Shown: one piece after another, positions 16,099-23,685 of the stretch
How the letters are laid out: every line of letters starts with the position of its first letter
Position numbering within the stretch: the first letter of the stretch is position 1
Assembly (NCBI GenBank): GCA_947522735.1
Contig: CANNTZ010000031.1
Location: 1 to 27,552 of the forward strand
Length of the DNA stretch: 27,552 bases
Origin: an uncultured Oscillospiraceae bacterium
Lineage (GTDB): Bacteria; Bacillota; Clostridia; Oscillospirales; Ruminococcaceae
Direction: 5' to 3'
Notes under the pieces: generated by a model
Seen by the model: only the letters and a program-made list of their open reading frames with translations
Databases searched by the model: none
What the model was told of the DNA's origin: nothing
Position numbers and translations under genes: made by a program

Positions 16099-16128
16099 TT
16101 GTATATATACCACTAATTTTAGTATAAT
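16099..16128 (+). promoter_or_regulatory. Promoter with internal palindromes upstream of the RHH gene
   Basis: TTGTAT (16099-16104) and a perfect TATAAT (16123-16128) are 18 bases apart. Within the promoter lie the perfect palindrome GTATATATAC (16101-16110) and the inverted repeat ACTAA-TT-TTAGT (16112-16123). Ribbon-helix-helix proteins often bind such short paired sites in their own promoters, so autoregulation is a reasonable inference. The AT-rich stretch from 15912 to this promoter shows no gene. Confidence 0.6.
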
Positions 16129-16147
16129 ATTTGAGTCGGGAGGTGAT

Positions 16148-16351
16148 TTGAAAAAGATGTTTAAAATTAATAAGGATTTCAGAAGCGCAAATGTCTCACG
16201 AACCGTGCGCTTCCCCGAGCAGATGTTTGAGGAGCTGAACACGACCGCCGCAAAAAACGACATCTCTTTCAATCTTTTGGTGCTGCAATGCTGCCGCTAT
16301 GCACTCGATAATCTTGATACCAAAGAGGACGGAGACGCCGCTGACGACTGA
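16148..16351 (+). CDS. Ribbon-helix-helix (Arc/MetJ-type) DNA-binding protein
   Basis: The 67-aa protein contains a short beta strand (SRTVRFPEQM) followed by two helices (FEELNTTAAKND and FNLLVLQCCRYALDNL). This is the ribbon-helix-helix layout in which a dimer inserts the strand into the major groove. Homologous small proteins with the phrase KNDISFN-LLVLQCCRYAL are common in clostridial genomes, as I recall. The chosen start is TTG at 16148-16150 with GGGAGG about 5 bases upstream; an ATG at 16157 is possible but spaced further from the site. The acidic C-terminus (KEDGDAADD) is typical of small regulators. No toxin gene follows, so this is not an obvious toxin-antitoxin pair. Autoregulation is inferred from palindromes in its promoter. 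Confidence 0.8.
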   Translation: MKKMFKINKDFRSANVSRTVRFPEQMFEELNTTAAKNDISFNLLVLQCCRYALDNLDTKEDGDAADD

Positions 16352-16384
16352 GAACGCTTTTTAAAAACACCAGCCTCAAACCGC

Positions 16385-16416
16385 AAAAAAAGCCTGAGCC
16401 TTAACGCTCAGGCTTT
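16385..16416 (-). terminator. Convergent terminator between the RHH and zinc-ribbon genes
   Basis: An 11-bp stem, AAAGCCTGAGC/GCTCAGGCTTT, with a 6-base loop lies between convergent genes. On the minus strand it ends in seven T residues, making it a strong terminator for the zinc-ribbon gene. On the plus strand only three T follow, so it may work more weakly for the RHH gene. Confidence 0.88.
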
Positions 16417-16444
16417 GCTCATTCTACCGGGGCTGCCCCGCGGC

Positions 16445-16786
16445 CTATTCCTCCTCGTCGTCCTCGTCGTCTGTGTCGTCCTGCCCGTCGGGTATGTATT
16501 CGATATTGCAGGCGTTCGGGTCGTCGAAATGCACGCCGCAGCGCGGACATACACGCGACTGCTCAAGCTCAAGGTCGTACATCTTGAAGCGCAGCTTGCA
16601 GCTTGGACAGCGCCAATATACGAGAGTGAGCACGATAAAGCCGATAACCATCAGCACCGACACTCCGGCGAGCGGCACGACGATATACCACGGCGCAAAC
16701 GCCGCCAGCACCAGCACAATCAGCGTCAGCAGCAGCGAGCCTGCGAGCAGCAGCTTGCTGGTATTGCGCATCTTCATAACATTCAT
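16445..16786 (-). CDS. Zinc-ribbon membrane protein, 113 aa
   Basis: The protein has two adjacent membrane segments (about residues 12-33 and 37-57: LLLTLIVLVLAAFAPWYIVV, then VSVLMVIGFIVLTLVYW). Next comes a zinc-ribbon domain with CPSC and CPRC knuckles and a very acidic tail (DGQDDTDDEDDEEE). I do not recognise a named family. The ATG at 16784-16786 follows AGGTGATC; the longer frame starting at 16831 overlaps the promoter and is not used. A promoter (16822-16850) and a terminator (16385-16416) make it monocistronic. The cytoplasmic zinc ribbon suggests binding of protein or nucleic acid at the membrane, which is only an inference. Confidence 0.78.
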   Translation of the reverse strand: MNVMKMRNTSKLLLAGSLLLTLIVLVLAAFAPWYIVVPLAGVSVLMVIGFIVLTLVYWRCPSCKLRFKMYDLELEQSRVCPRCGVHFDDPNACNIEYIPDGQDDTDDEDDEEE

Positions 16787-16821
16787 GCGATCACCTGTTC
16801 CAATCTGTGTAGTATAAAAAT

Positions 16822-16850
16822 ATTTTATCATGCAAAAGGCGCCCGCTCAA
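16822..16850 (-). promoter_or_regulatory. Promoter of the 113-aa zinc-ribbon gene
   Basis: On the minus strand TTGAGC (16845-16850) and TAAAAT (16822-16827) are separated by exactly 17 bases. The site is about 36 bases upstream of the ATG and just downstream of the pheT terminator hairpin. Confidence 0.65.
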
Positions 16851-16876
16851 CAGCCAAATTGTAAACTTTAAGCATG

Positions 16877-16903
16877 GCGGGCGGCGAAAAGCACGCCGCC
16901 CGC
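16877..16903 (-). terminator. Strong GC hairpin after pheT
   Basis: A perfect 10-bp stem GCGGGCGGCG/CGCCGCCCGC with a 7-base loop lies 16 bases after the pheT stop. The following minus-strand sequence CATGCTTAAAG is T-poor, so termination may be partial or factor-dependent, but its position at the operon end fits. Confidence 0.6.
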
Positions 16904-16918
16904 GCAAGCGCACACCGC

Positions 16919-19294
16919 TTACAGCTTGAGCTTGAAGCCCTCCTTGTCCAAGCGCGCTATCAGCGCGTCAACCGTCTTTTGTACCTCCTCGATGGAGAGG
17001 GTTCGATCGTGCGAGCCGAAGCTCAGACGGATGGTGACGCTCTTGGTATCGCCCATAGTATCGTCGGAATAGGTGCCGAGCAGCGAATAATCGGTGAGAT
17101 TTTCGCAGTTTTCGTCCCTGATGATGTCCTCAAAGGTTCCAAACAGCTCCTTATGGTTTGCCACAAGCGAGAGATCGAAGCGAACGCCAGGAAACTTGGA
17201 CGGCTCCTTGAATTCCATCGGCACCTGTTCAATGGCGGAGAAATCGTCCATATCAAGCTCCGCGAATATCAGCGAGGCCTTTCTGTCGATGCGCTTTACA
17301 ACCGAGGGATGCACGACGCCGAAGCAGCCGAGACGCTTTCCGTCAAGCGCTATCGCGGCGAGATTGACCGGATGCTGCCACGCGTGCTGCGGGTCTGTAC
17401 GCTCATATTTGAACGCGGCGTTCTTGGTGACCTCAACGATGGAGTCCAGCGCGTTCTTGACTGTGAAGAAGGCGTCCTCCTCGCTGCCCGCGCGGTCGAA
17501 CAGGACAATTCCCAGCTTCTTGCGTTCACGGCACAGTCCGTTCTCATCCAGGCCCTCGCAGACGCGCGCGATTTCGAATATACCGAAGCGCTCGCCGAAC
17601 AGCTTGTTCTCGTTTGCCATAGTCAGCAGAGTCGGGATCATTGAGTTGCGCAGCACGGTCAGATCTGTGGAAAGGGAGTTGACGAGCTTGACGTTGTTCT
17701 CTACCTCGACTCCGATATCTGCGAACTTGCGGGAATCGCACCAGATATAGGAATGAACCTCGTGCCAGCCATATTTGTCGGCGAGCATGTTCTTTATGGT
17801 GAGGGTGTCCTTGCGGCTCGTGGAGCTTCTCACGGTGCGCAGCGGGCTTGTGGTTGTGGTTATCTCGAAGTTGTCGTAGCCGTAGACGCGGGTGATCTCC
17901 TCGATTATATCCGCCTTTATGGTGACGTCCTTGGTGCGGCGCCATGACGGAACCTCTACCTTGAAATGCCCGGCGGCATATTCGACGTTGAAGCCGAGAG
18001 CGCGCAGCGTTTCGACGATCCTCTCGTTGGAAATTTCAATACCGGTATAGCGATCCACGAATGACTTGTCAAATTCAAGCGTTATCTCCGGGAAGCCCTT
18101 GACATTCACATCGGTGACGCGGGAGAGTAGCCTCGTTCCGGGGTCGATGGAGGTCAGCAGCTCGATATAACGTCCGGCGGCGACCGGCGTCAGCTCCGGG
18201 TCGAGCATCTTTTCGTAGCGCATGCTGGAATCGGTGCGCAAACCAAGGCGCGTCGAGGACTTTCTGACGTTTACGCCGTCGAAGTTTGCGGATTCAAGCA
18301 GCACGGAGGTGGTGTCGTCCTCGATCTCGGAGGCAAGACCGCCCATGATACCGGCCACCGCGACCGGCTCGCCGTGCGAGCATATCATCAGCGTGTTCTC
18401 GTCCACGGTGCGCTTCACGCCGTCGAGCGTCTCAAATTCGATTGGCGCGTCGAAGCGTTTGACCTCGATCCTGTCCACCTTTGCGTAGTCGAAGGCGTGC
18501 ATCGGCTGGCCCAGATCGAGCATGACGTAGTTTGTAAGGTCGGCAAGGAGGTTTATCGCGCGCAATCCGCAGTAGTGCAGGCGTATGCGCATGTTGACGG
18601 GGCTTTTCTTCACGGTGATATTTTCCGCGATGACCGAGGTGTAGCGATATGCAAGCTCGCGGTCGAGGATATCGATATTCACCGCGGGCAGAGACGCCAC
18701 GGTTGCTGCGTCGAACTGCGGGACGGGCTTGAGCGCGCGCCCGGTCAGCGCCGCAAATTCGCGCGCTATGCCATAGTGGCCCCAGAGATCCGGGCGGTTT
18801 GTCAGCGACTTGTTGTCCACCTCAAAGATTGTATCGTCAATGGCATACGCCTCCTTGAGATCGGTTCCGAGCGGGAGCTCGTCGGTGATCTCCATCAGCC
18901 CCGCCTTGTCGGCGCTGATGCCAAGCTCGTATTCGGAGCAGCACATTCCCTGCGAGAGATAGCCGCCGACCGTAGCCGTGCGGATCTCATTGCCGCAGAC
19001 GCAGCCGCCGTCGGTCGCAAACGCGACCCTCATCCCCTCGCGCACGTTCGGCGCGCCGCAGACGCAATCCGCAAGCCCGCTTCCGGTGTCGATCTTGAGC
19101 AGGTGCAGCTTCTTCGAATCGGGGTGCGCCTCGACACTCGCTATGCGCGCCACAATGACGCCGTGCGTGCTGCGGCCCTTGGGTATTATTTCCTCTACCT
19201 CTGCTGTGGAAAGCGTGAAGCGCTTGATGAGCCCCTCGATATCCAGTCCGCTCAGGTCTACGTAATCCTGTATCCAGTTCATTGATATAAGCAT
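16919..19294 (-). CDS. pheT: Phenylalanyl-tRNA synthetase beta subunit
   Basis: This is the beta chain of the alpha2-beta2 PheRS that charges tRNA-Phe. At 791 aa it is full length. The N-terminal EMAP/tRNA-binding domain (about 40-150) contains GVIVARIASVEAHPDSKKL. The B3/B4 editing region holds VRKSSTRLGLRTDSSMRYEK, then come B5 and the catalytic-like core. The C-terminal anticodon-binding FDX-ACB domain (about 697-791) begins KFPGVRFDLSLV. The ATG follows GGGAGGACC. The gene starts 26 bases after pheS, forming a two-gene operon under the T-box at 20391-20650, so the level of uncharged tRNA-Phe should regulate it. Confidence 0.97.
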   Translation of the reverse strand: MLISMNWIQDYVDLSGLDIEGLIKRFTLSTAEVEEIIPKGRSTHGVIVARIASVEAHPDSKKLHLLKIDTGSGLADCVCGAPNVREGMRVAFATDGGCVCGNEIRTATVGGYLSQGMCCSEYELGISADKAGLMEITDELPLGTDLKEAYAIDDTIFEVDNKSLTNRPDLWGHYGIAREFAALTGRALKPVPQFDAATVASLPAVNIDILDRELAYRYTSVIAENITVKKSPVNMRIRLHYCGLRAINLLADLTNYVMLDLGQPMHAFDYAKVDRIEVKRFDAPIEFETLDGVKRTVDENTLMICSHGEPVAVAGIMGGLASEIEDDTTSVLLESANFDGVNVRKSSTRLGLRTDSSMRYEKMLDPELTPVAAGRYIELLTSIDPGTRLLSRVTDVNVKGFPEITLEFDKSFVDRYTGIEISNERIVETLRALGFNVEYAAGHFKVEVPSWRRTKDVTIKADIIEEITRVYGYDNFEITTTTSPLRTVRSSTSRKDTLTIKNMLADKYGWHEVHSYIWCDSRKFADIGVEVENNVKLVNSLSTDLTVLRNSMIPTLLTMANENKLFGERFGIFEIARVCEGLDENGLCRERKKLGIVLFDRAGSEEDAFFTVKNALDSIVEVTKNAAFKYERTDPQHAWQHPVNLAAIALDGKRLGCFGVVHPSVVKRIDRKASLIFAELDMDDFSAIEQVPMEFKEPSKFPGVRFDLSLVANHKELFGTFEDIIRDENCENLTDYSLLGTYSDDTMGDTKSVTIRLSFGSHDRTLSIEEVQKTVDALIARLDKEGFKLKL

Positions 19295-19320
19295 TGTCCG
19301 GTCCTCCCTTTCTCAGTCGC

Positions 19321-20355
19321 TCAGCCCCGCGCGGTGAACTGCGACAGCGCCTTGAGGTTGCCGGAGTTCAGCACACGGATATCCTTGATGCCGTTTTTCA
19401 TCATCGCAAGACGTGTAAGTCCAAGTCCGAAGGCGAAGCCGGTATACCTCTCCGGGTCGATGCCGCCGGCGCGCAGCACATTCGGATGGATCATGCCACA
19501 GGGGCACAGCTCCAGCCAGCCGGAGCTCTTGCAGGTGGGACAGCCCTCTCCGCCGCAGATGAGGCAGCTTATGTCAAGCTCAAAGCCCGGCTCGACGAAC
19601 GGGAAAAAGCCCGGGCGCAGGCGCACCTTTATATCGCGCTGGAACACCTCGGAGAGCATCGTTTTCATGAAGTAGATCAGGTTGGAGATGGAGATGTTTT
19701 CATCGATCATTATGCCCTCCATCTGGAAGAAGGTGTTCTCGTGGCAGGCGTCGATGGCCTCATTGCGGAAGCAGCGCCCCGGGAATATCGCGCGCAGCGG
19801 AGCGCCGTATTTGCGCATGATGGCGTTCTGAGCGGCGGAGGTGTGGGTTTTGAGAAGCTGTCCGTTGCTCAGATAATAGGTGTCCTGCATGTCGCGCGCC
19901 GGGTGGTACTTCGGGATATTGACCGCCTCAAAGTTCTGATATTCGCCGACAATCTCGTTGTAATCCTCAATGGTGAAGCCCATGCTCGCGAATATCTCCT
20001 CCAACTCCTGCTGGACGATGGTTATCGGATGCAGCGAGCCGGCTCCGCTGTGCGCGGGCGTTGTGAAGTCGTAGACCGGTCCCGCCTCGATCTGGCGGCG
20101 CTCCTCCAGCTCCGCAAGCTCCGCGGCTCTTTTCGCCAGCCTCTCCTCAACCTCTTTTTTAAGCTGATTGATACGCTGACCGGCGGTCTTTTTCTCCTGC
20201 GCGTCGTGCAGCTCTCTGAGAGAGGCCATAAGCTCTGTTATCCTGCCCTTTTTGCCCAGCAGCGATACCTTCGCCTTTTCCAGCTCGGCGGATGAGCCTG
20301 CGTTTTCCAGCATCTCGTCAAGCTGCTCTCTCAAAGCGTCGATTTTGCTCAACAT
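19321..20355 (-). CDS. pheS: Phenylalanyl-tRNA synthetase alpha subunit
   Basis: Catalytic alpha chain of PheRS, 344 aa. An N-terminal coiled coil (about 1-85) binds tRNA-Phe, followed by a class II catalytic domain: HPITIVQQELEEIFASMGF, motif 2 (FRNEAIDACHENTFFQMEG) and motif 3 (GFAFGLGLTRLAM). Unusually, residues 264-286 carry six cysteines (C264, C267, C272, C275, C284, C286) in a CLIC...CPTC...CPC arrangement that could bind a metal. Cys-rich variants are known in some bacterial PheS proteins, but I cannot say how common this exact set is. The ATG follows GGGAGG. It is the first gene of pheST, 35 bases after the T-box terminator. Confidence 0.97.
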   Translation of the reverse strand: MLSKIDALREQLDEMLENAGSSAELEKAKVSLLGKKGRITELMASLRELHDAQEKKTAGQRINQLKKEVEERLAKRAAELAELEERRQIEAGPVYDFTTPAHSGAGSLHPITIVQQELEEIFASMGFTIEDYNEIVGEYQNFEAVNIPKYHPARDMQDTYYLSNGQLLKTHTSAAQNAIMRKYGAPLRAIFPGRCFRNEAIDACHENTFFQMEGIMIDENISISNLIYFMKTMLSEVFQRDIKVRLRPGFFPFVEPGFELDISCLICGGEGCPTCKSSGWLELCPCGMIHPNVLRAGGIDPERYTGFAFGLGLTRLAMMKNGIKDIRVLNSGNLKALSQFTARG

Positions 20356-20390
20356 TTTCCTTGCCTCCCAATAAAATTCATATATGTTTT

Positions 20391-20650
20391 CAAAATAAAA
20401 AAGCAGCTCTCATCCCAAAAGGGACGAAAGCCGATACTTCCGCGGTACCACCCTTGTTTTTGCACAGAGCAAACACTCTTTCCGCCTCTAACGGCGCGGC
20501 TCCGTCCCGGTCTACTCCCGCAAGGTTTGAACCGGGCCGCTCGTGAGTGAACTTCGGCGCAGTATGATCCGCGCGGCTTTCAGCCAATGGCCGCTGCTCT
20601 CTTTTGAATCCGTCCTGCGACTACTCTCTCAGTCATCGCGTTTTGATATG
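20391..20650 (-). promoter_or_regulatory. T-box riboswitch (tRNA-Phe) leader of pheST
   Basis: The minus strand contains the conserved T-box sequence AGGGTGGTACCGCG (20441-20454), whose central bases pair with the free 3' end of uncharged tRNA. Upstream, the specifier-loop region reads GAAGTTCACTC, placing a UUC (Phe) codon at 20549-20551, followed by A as usual for T-boxes. Downstream lies the competing terminator (20391-20433): a 13-bp stem with several G-U pairs around a four-base loop, then TTTTTTATTTT. The expected transcript starts near 20649 from the promoter at 20656-20684. When tRNA-Phe is uncharged, the antiterminator should form and pheST be expressed. Gene identity and specifier codon agree. 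Confidence 0.95.
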
Positions 20651-20655
20651 AGCTT

Positions 20656-20684
20656 ATTATATCACACTTATTTTACAAATTCAA
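20656..20684 (-). promoter_or_regulatory. Promoter of the T-box/pheST transcript
   Basis: On the minus strand TTGAAT (20679-20684) and a perfect TATAAT (20656-20661) have a 17-base spacer. It sits directly before the T-box leader and 12 bases from the divergent promoter on the other strand. Confidence 0.85.
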
Positions 20685-20696
20685 GAGAAATTTTAA

Positions 20697-20725
20697 TTGA
20701 ACCGGCGTTTTGAATATGTTATAAT
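20697..20725 (+). promoter_or_regulatory. Promoter of the DUF6106-like gene
   Basis: TTGAAC (20697-20702) and a perfect TATAAT (20720-20725) are 17 bases apart on the plus strand, about 39 bases before the chosen start codon. It is back-to-back with the pheST promoter. Confidence 0.8.
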
Positions 20726-20763
20726 TGTAAATAATAAATTCACCGAATTAAGGAGTGTCTCTT

Positions 20764-21303
20764 TTGTTGCAGGACGTCTTTGTTGAAAACATCGTCAAGA
20801 AGAAAAACACCGTTGGAATCAAGCTGCTTCAGGTTCTGATAATTCTTGCGGGCGGCATTTTGGCAGCCGTGCTGCTGTTCGTCGGGCTGTTTCTGTTCAC
20901 CCAGTTCGTCAGCTTTGCTCTGCTGCTCGCCTGCGGAGCCGTCTACGGAGCATATATGCTCTCGACCTCCTTCAATCTTGAGTTCGAGACCTGCTTCACC
21001 AACGGCGCGCTCGACGTCGATAAGATCATCAACCGCCGCCGCCGCAAGAGACTCATCTCCCTGAAATGCAAGGATATCGAGACGCTGGGGAAATATAAGA
21101 AGATCGATCATGAAAACAGACAGTATAAGACCCGCATCATCGCCTGCGACAGCGAGGAGGGCGACGACGTGTGGTATATGACGCTGCGTCATTCCACACT
21201 CGGTCACACCCTCGTCGTCATCAACATGACCGAGCGCATGCTTGACGGCTTCAAGAACTATATCCCCCGCCAGCTTGCCTTCGAGGTCTTTAACAAGAGA
21301 TAA
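20764..21303 (+). CDS. DUF6106-like membrane protein
   Basis: This is a 180-codon protein of unknown function with two closely spaced membrane segments (about residues 19-45 and 48-63: LLQVLIILAGGILAAVLLFV, then FVSFALLLACGAVYGAYML). A soluble domain follows, beginning LEFETCFTNGALDVDKI and NRRRRKRLISLKCKDIE. The phrase TNGxLDVDKI next to an Arg/Lys-rich turn matches what I recall of DUF6106, a family from Oscillospiraceae and relatives. The domain resembles membrane-associated PH/bPH-like folds, but this is an inference. The start is TTG at 20764-20766 with AAGGAG 8 bases upstream; the frame is also open from a GTG at 20755 that overlaps the binding site. Confidence 0.75.
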   Translation: MLQDVFVENIVKKKNTVGIKLLQVLIILAGGILAAVLLFVGLFLFTQFVSFALLLACGAVYGAYMLSTSFNLEFETCFTNGALDVDKIINRRRRKRLISLKCKDIETLGKYKKIDHENRQYKTRIIACDSEEGDDVWYMTLRHSTLGHTLVVINMTERMLDGFKNYIPRQLAFEVFNKR

Positions 21304-21344
21304 TCTTTTAACTGAGAAAGCGGAAGCTCAAGGGCGTCTCCCAA

Positions 21345-21430
21345 TGAAAAAACAAAGACCTTCGCCGCGAGAGGCACGCCCTTTGGCGAAAATGTAGGGG
21401 CTGTGTCCGCCCGCAGGCTTTGTTTTATCA
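21345..21430 (+). repeat. Intergenic inverted-repeat element, possible terminator
   Basis: Outer arms TGAAAAAACAAAG (21345-21357) and CTTTGTTTTATCA (21418-21430) match at 12 of 13 positions. Inside, TTCGCC (21361-21366) pairs with GGCGAA (21385-21390), and the phrase AATGTAGGGGCTGTGTCCGC resembles short palindromic intergenic repeats I recall from gut Clostridia. It ends in TTTT, so it could also terminate the upstream DUF6106-like transcript. Confidence 0.5.
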
Positions 21431-21502
21431 TTGCCGGACGTCTGGCTTTCGTTTTTTATTTTTGCTTTATTTAAATACATCAAGGAAGTGACCCTATCTG
21501 CC

Positions 21503-23041
21503 ATGAAGCTCTATCGCGTTGAGGAAATGAAGCTTGCCGAAAAATACTCCGACGAGATCGGCATAAATTACATGCGGATGATGGAAAACGCCGGAGCTGC
21601 GGCGGCCGCGTTCATCCGGCGCACCTTTGATATCGAAGGCCGCCGCTGCGCTGTGCTCTGCGGCAGCGGAAACAACGGCGGCGACGGCTTTGTCGTTGCG
21701 CGCAAGCTCAGCGAGAACGGCGCAAAGGTCGCGGTCATCCTCTCCGGCGAGCCGCCCAAAACGCCCTGCGCCGTCAAAATGATGGAGCTGCTGGAGAATA
21801 CCGGCGTCCCCGTCATCCGCTGGATGGGCGATAAACGCGCCGCAGCCGTTTCCGTCGTCGGCGCCTCGGATATCATAGTGGACGCGGTGTTCGGCACAGG
21901 CTTTCACGGCGAGCCGGACGCCTCCGTCGCCGAGCTGTTCGATGCCGTCAATTCGGCGATAGCGGCGGTTGTTGCGCTGGACGTGCCGAGCGGAGTCGCC
22001 GCCGACGCCGCCACCTGCGCCCGGCACTGCGTAAGCGCCGATTTCACCGTCGCTTTCGACGCGCTGAAGCCTGCGCATATCATGCTTCCCGCCCGCCAGC
22101 GCTGCGGCGAGATTACCGCCGTCGACATCGGTATCCCGCCGGAGGCGACCGAGCGCGTCGAGCGCCGCAGCTTCCACATCGACAACGGCCTCGTCTTTTC
22201 GGTGCTCCGCGAGCGCTCGCCGCTTGCAAACAAGGGCAGCTTCGGTCGCCTGCTGAACATCTCCGGCTGTCTGCGCTACAACGGCGCACCTGCGCTCTCC
22301 ACCATGACTGCGCTGCGCTGCGGAGCGGGCATCGTCGAGCTGGCCTCGACCGCCGATGTGATACGCATGACAGCTTCGAGCGCCGTCGAGGCGGTATCCC
22401 TGCCGCTTTTGGCCGATGCGGACGGCTATATCTCTCCGGACTCCATTCCCGATATCACGGAGGCTCTAAAAAAAGCCAGCGCCTGTCTGCTCGGCTGTGG
22501 ACTCGGATTGACCGACGGCACCCGCCGCATAGTGGACGCAGTGCTGCAAAATGCCGATTGTCCGCTTATCATCGACGCGGATGGAATAAACGCGCTTGCC
22601 CGGAATATAGATGTACTGGACACGTTGAACGTGCCTGTCGTCCTAACGCCGCACATCGGCGAAATGGCGCGCCTGACGGGGCTGTCCGCCACCGAGGTGC
22701 TCGCGGACAGGATAGGCGTTGCGACCGATTTTGCGCAGCGCCACCGCGTCACCGTCGTGCTCAAGGATTGCTCTACGGTTGTTGCCTCCCCCGAGGGCGC
22801 CGTCTATCTGAACGATAACGGCAACTCCGGGCTTGCCAGAGGCGGAAGCGGAGACGTCCTCGCCGGTATGATCTCCGCCTTTGTCGCGCAGCGTCTTGAC
22901 CCGACGCTCTGCTGCATCTGCGGCGTCTATCTGCACGCGCTTGCAGGCGACCGCACGGCTGCGCGACTCTCGCAGTACGGTATGCTCCCGTCCGACCTTC
23001 CCGCCGAGCTGTGCGCGATATTCCGCGAAAACGACAGGTGA
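21503..23041 (+). CDS. nnrDE: Bifunctional NAD(P)HX epimerase / ADP-dependent NAD(P)HX dehydratase
   Basis: This metabolite-repair enzyme re-forms NAD(P)H from its hydrated, damaged forms. The N-terminal YjeF_N epimerase domain (about 1-210) carries CGSGNNGGDGFVVARKL and a VDAVFGTGFHGEP loop. The C-terminal carbohydrate-kinase-like dehydratase (about 225-512) carries KGSFGRLLNISG, DADGINALARN, LTPHIGEMARL and GNSGLARGGSGDVLAG, the ADP/nucleotide-binding signature. The length of about 512 aa is standard for the fusion. I chose the ATG at 21503, where the conserved MKLYRVEEMKLAEKY begins; a GTG at 21488 is possible but overlaps the AAGGAAG ribosome-binding sequence. A lipoprotein gene follows 59 bases downstream. 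Confidence 0.96.
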   Translation: MKLYRVEEMKLAEKYSDEIGINYMRMMENAGAAAAAFIRRTFDIEGRRCAVLCGSGNNGGDGFVVARKLSENGAKVAVILSGEPPKTPCAVKMMELLENTGVPVIRWMGDKRAAAVSVVGASDIIVDAVFGTGFHGEPDASVAELFDAVNSAIAAVVALDVPSGVAADAATCARHCVSADFTVAFDALKPAHIMLPARQRCGEITAVDIGIPPEATERVERRSFHIDNGLVFSVLRERSPLANKGSFGRLLNISGCLRYNGAPALSTMTALRCGAGIVELASTADVIRMTASSAVEAVSLPLLADADGYISPDSIPDITEALKKASACLLGCGLGLTDGTRRIVDAVLQNADCPLIIDADGINALARNIDVLDTLNVPVVLTPHIGEMARLTGLSATEVLADRIGVATDFAQRHRVTVVLKDCSTVVASPEGAVYLNDNGNSGLARGGSGDVLAGMISAFVAQRLDPTLCCICGVYLHALAGDRTAARLSQYGMLPSDLPAELCAIFRENDR

Positions 23042-23100
23042 TTTTCGCGACAAAGGCCGTTCGACGCCGTCCGAACATCATATGATCGGAGGCAATCGAT

Positions 23101-23670
23101 TTGACAAGTTTTAATCTCCGACGCCATGCGCTGAAGCTGCGCGCCGTTGGACTGCTGCTTGCGCTCTCTCAGTTTATCGCTCTGCTGTGCGGCTGCTCCG
23201 CTCTCCCAAAGGCGTCGCCTGAGGAGGTTTCGGAGGCGCTGACGGCACCCTTTTCCGTCAATGTCGCCGTGACCTGCCGCGGAAGCGAATACACCGCCGA
23301 GCTCGTCAAAAAAACCGACGGGAGCTACGAGGTAAAGCTGCTCTCACCGGCGCTTTTCAAGGGTATGGAGATATCCTTTGACGGCGAGACTGCCGCCGTT
23401 ACCTATAACGGGCTGACCTTCACACTGGATCCCTCCCGGCTGCCGGCCGCGTCGGCGATAAAGGCGCTCGTCTCGGCGCTTGACGGCGCGGCGCTCCCGG
23501 ATGAGCTCACAGCGGAGACGACCGAGGACGGCGAGCTTGCCGTTAGCGGCGAGGGCTTCACTCTTTACGCCGAGAGGGACGACGCGCGGGACGGCTTCAC
23601 CGTCAGCCGTCTCGAAATCCCGGAGCAGGAGCTTGTCGCCGTCTTTTCGGACTTCACGCCTGCGGATTAA
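23101..23670 (+). CDS. Predicted lipoprotein of unknown function
   Basis: This 189-aa protein has a basic N-terminus, a hydrophobic stretch (AVGLLLALSQFIALL) and a lipobox LCGC with the acylated cysteine predicted at residue 32. The mature part is beta-rich and acidic: short strands such as FSVNVAVTCRGSEYTAELVKK, MEISFDGETAAVTYNGLTF and ELAVSGEGFTLYAER. This resembles clostridial lipoproteins with LolA/outer-membrane-carrier-like beta sheets, but I do not recognise a family with confidence. The start is TTG at 23101 with GGAGG about 9 bases upstream. It lies 59 bases after the NAD(P)HX repair gene, probably in one transcript, and ends at a strong bidirectional terminator. Confidence 0.8.
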   Translation: MTSFNLRRHALKLRAVGLLLALSQFIALLCGCSALPKASPEEVSEALTAPFSVNVAVTCRGSEYTAELVKKTDGSYEVKLLSPALFKGMEISFDGETAAVTYNGLTFTLDPSRLPAASAIKALVSALDGAALPDELTAETTEDGELAVSGEGFTLYAERDDARDGFTVSRLEIPEQELVAVFSDFTPAD

Positions 23671-23685
23671 GGCTGATACAGAACA

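Noticed and set aside
16148..16351. Toxin-antitoxin module
   Set aside because: The RHH protein resembles an antitoxin DNA-binding domain, but no toxin-like gene lies on either side: a terminator and a convergent membrane protein follow it.
18374..19285. 303-codon plus-strand open frame opposite pheT
   Set aside because: Shadow of the pheT N-terminal domains; no family features.
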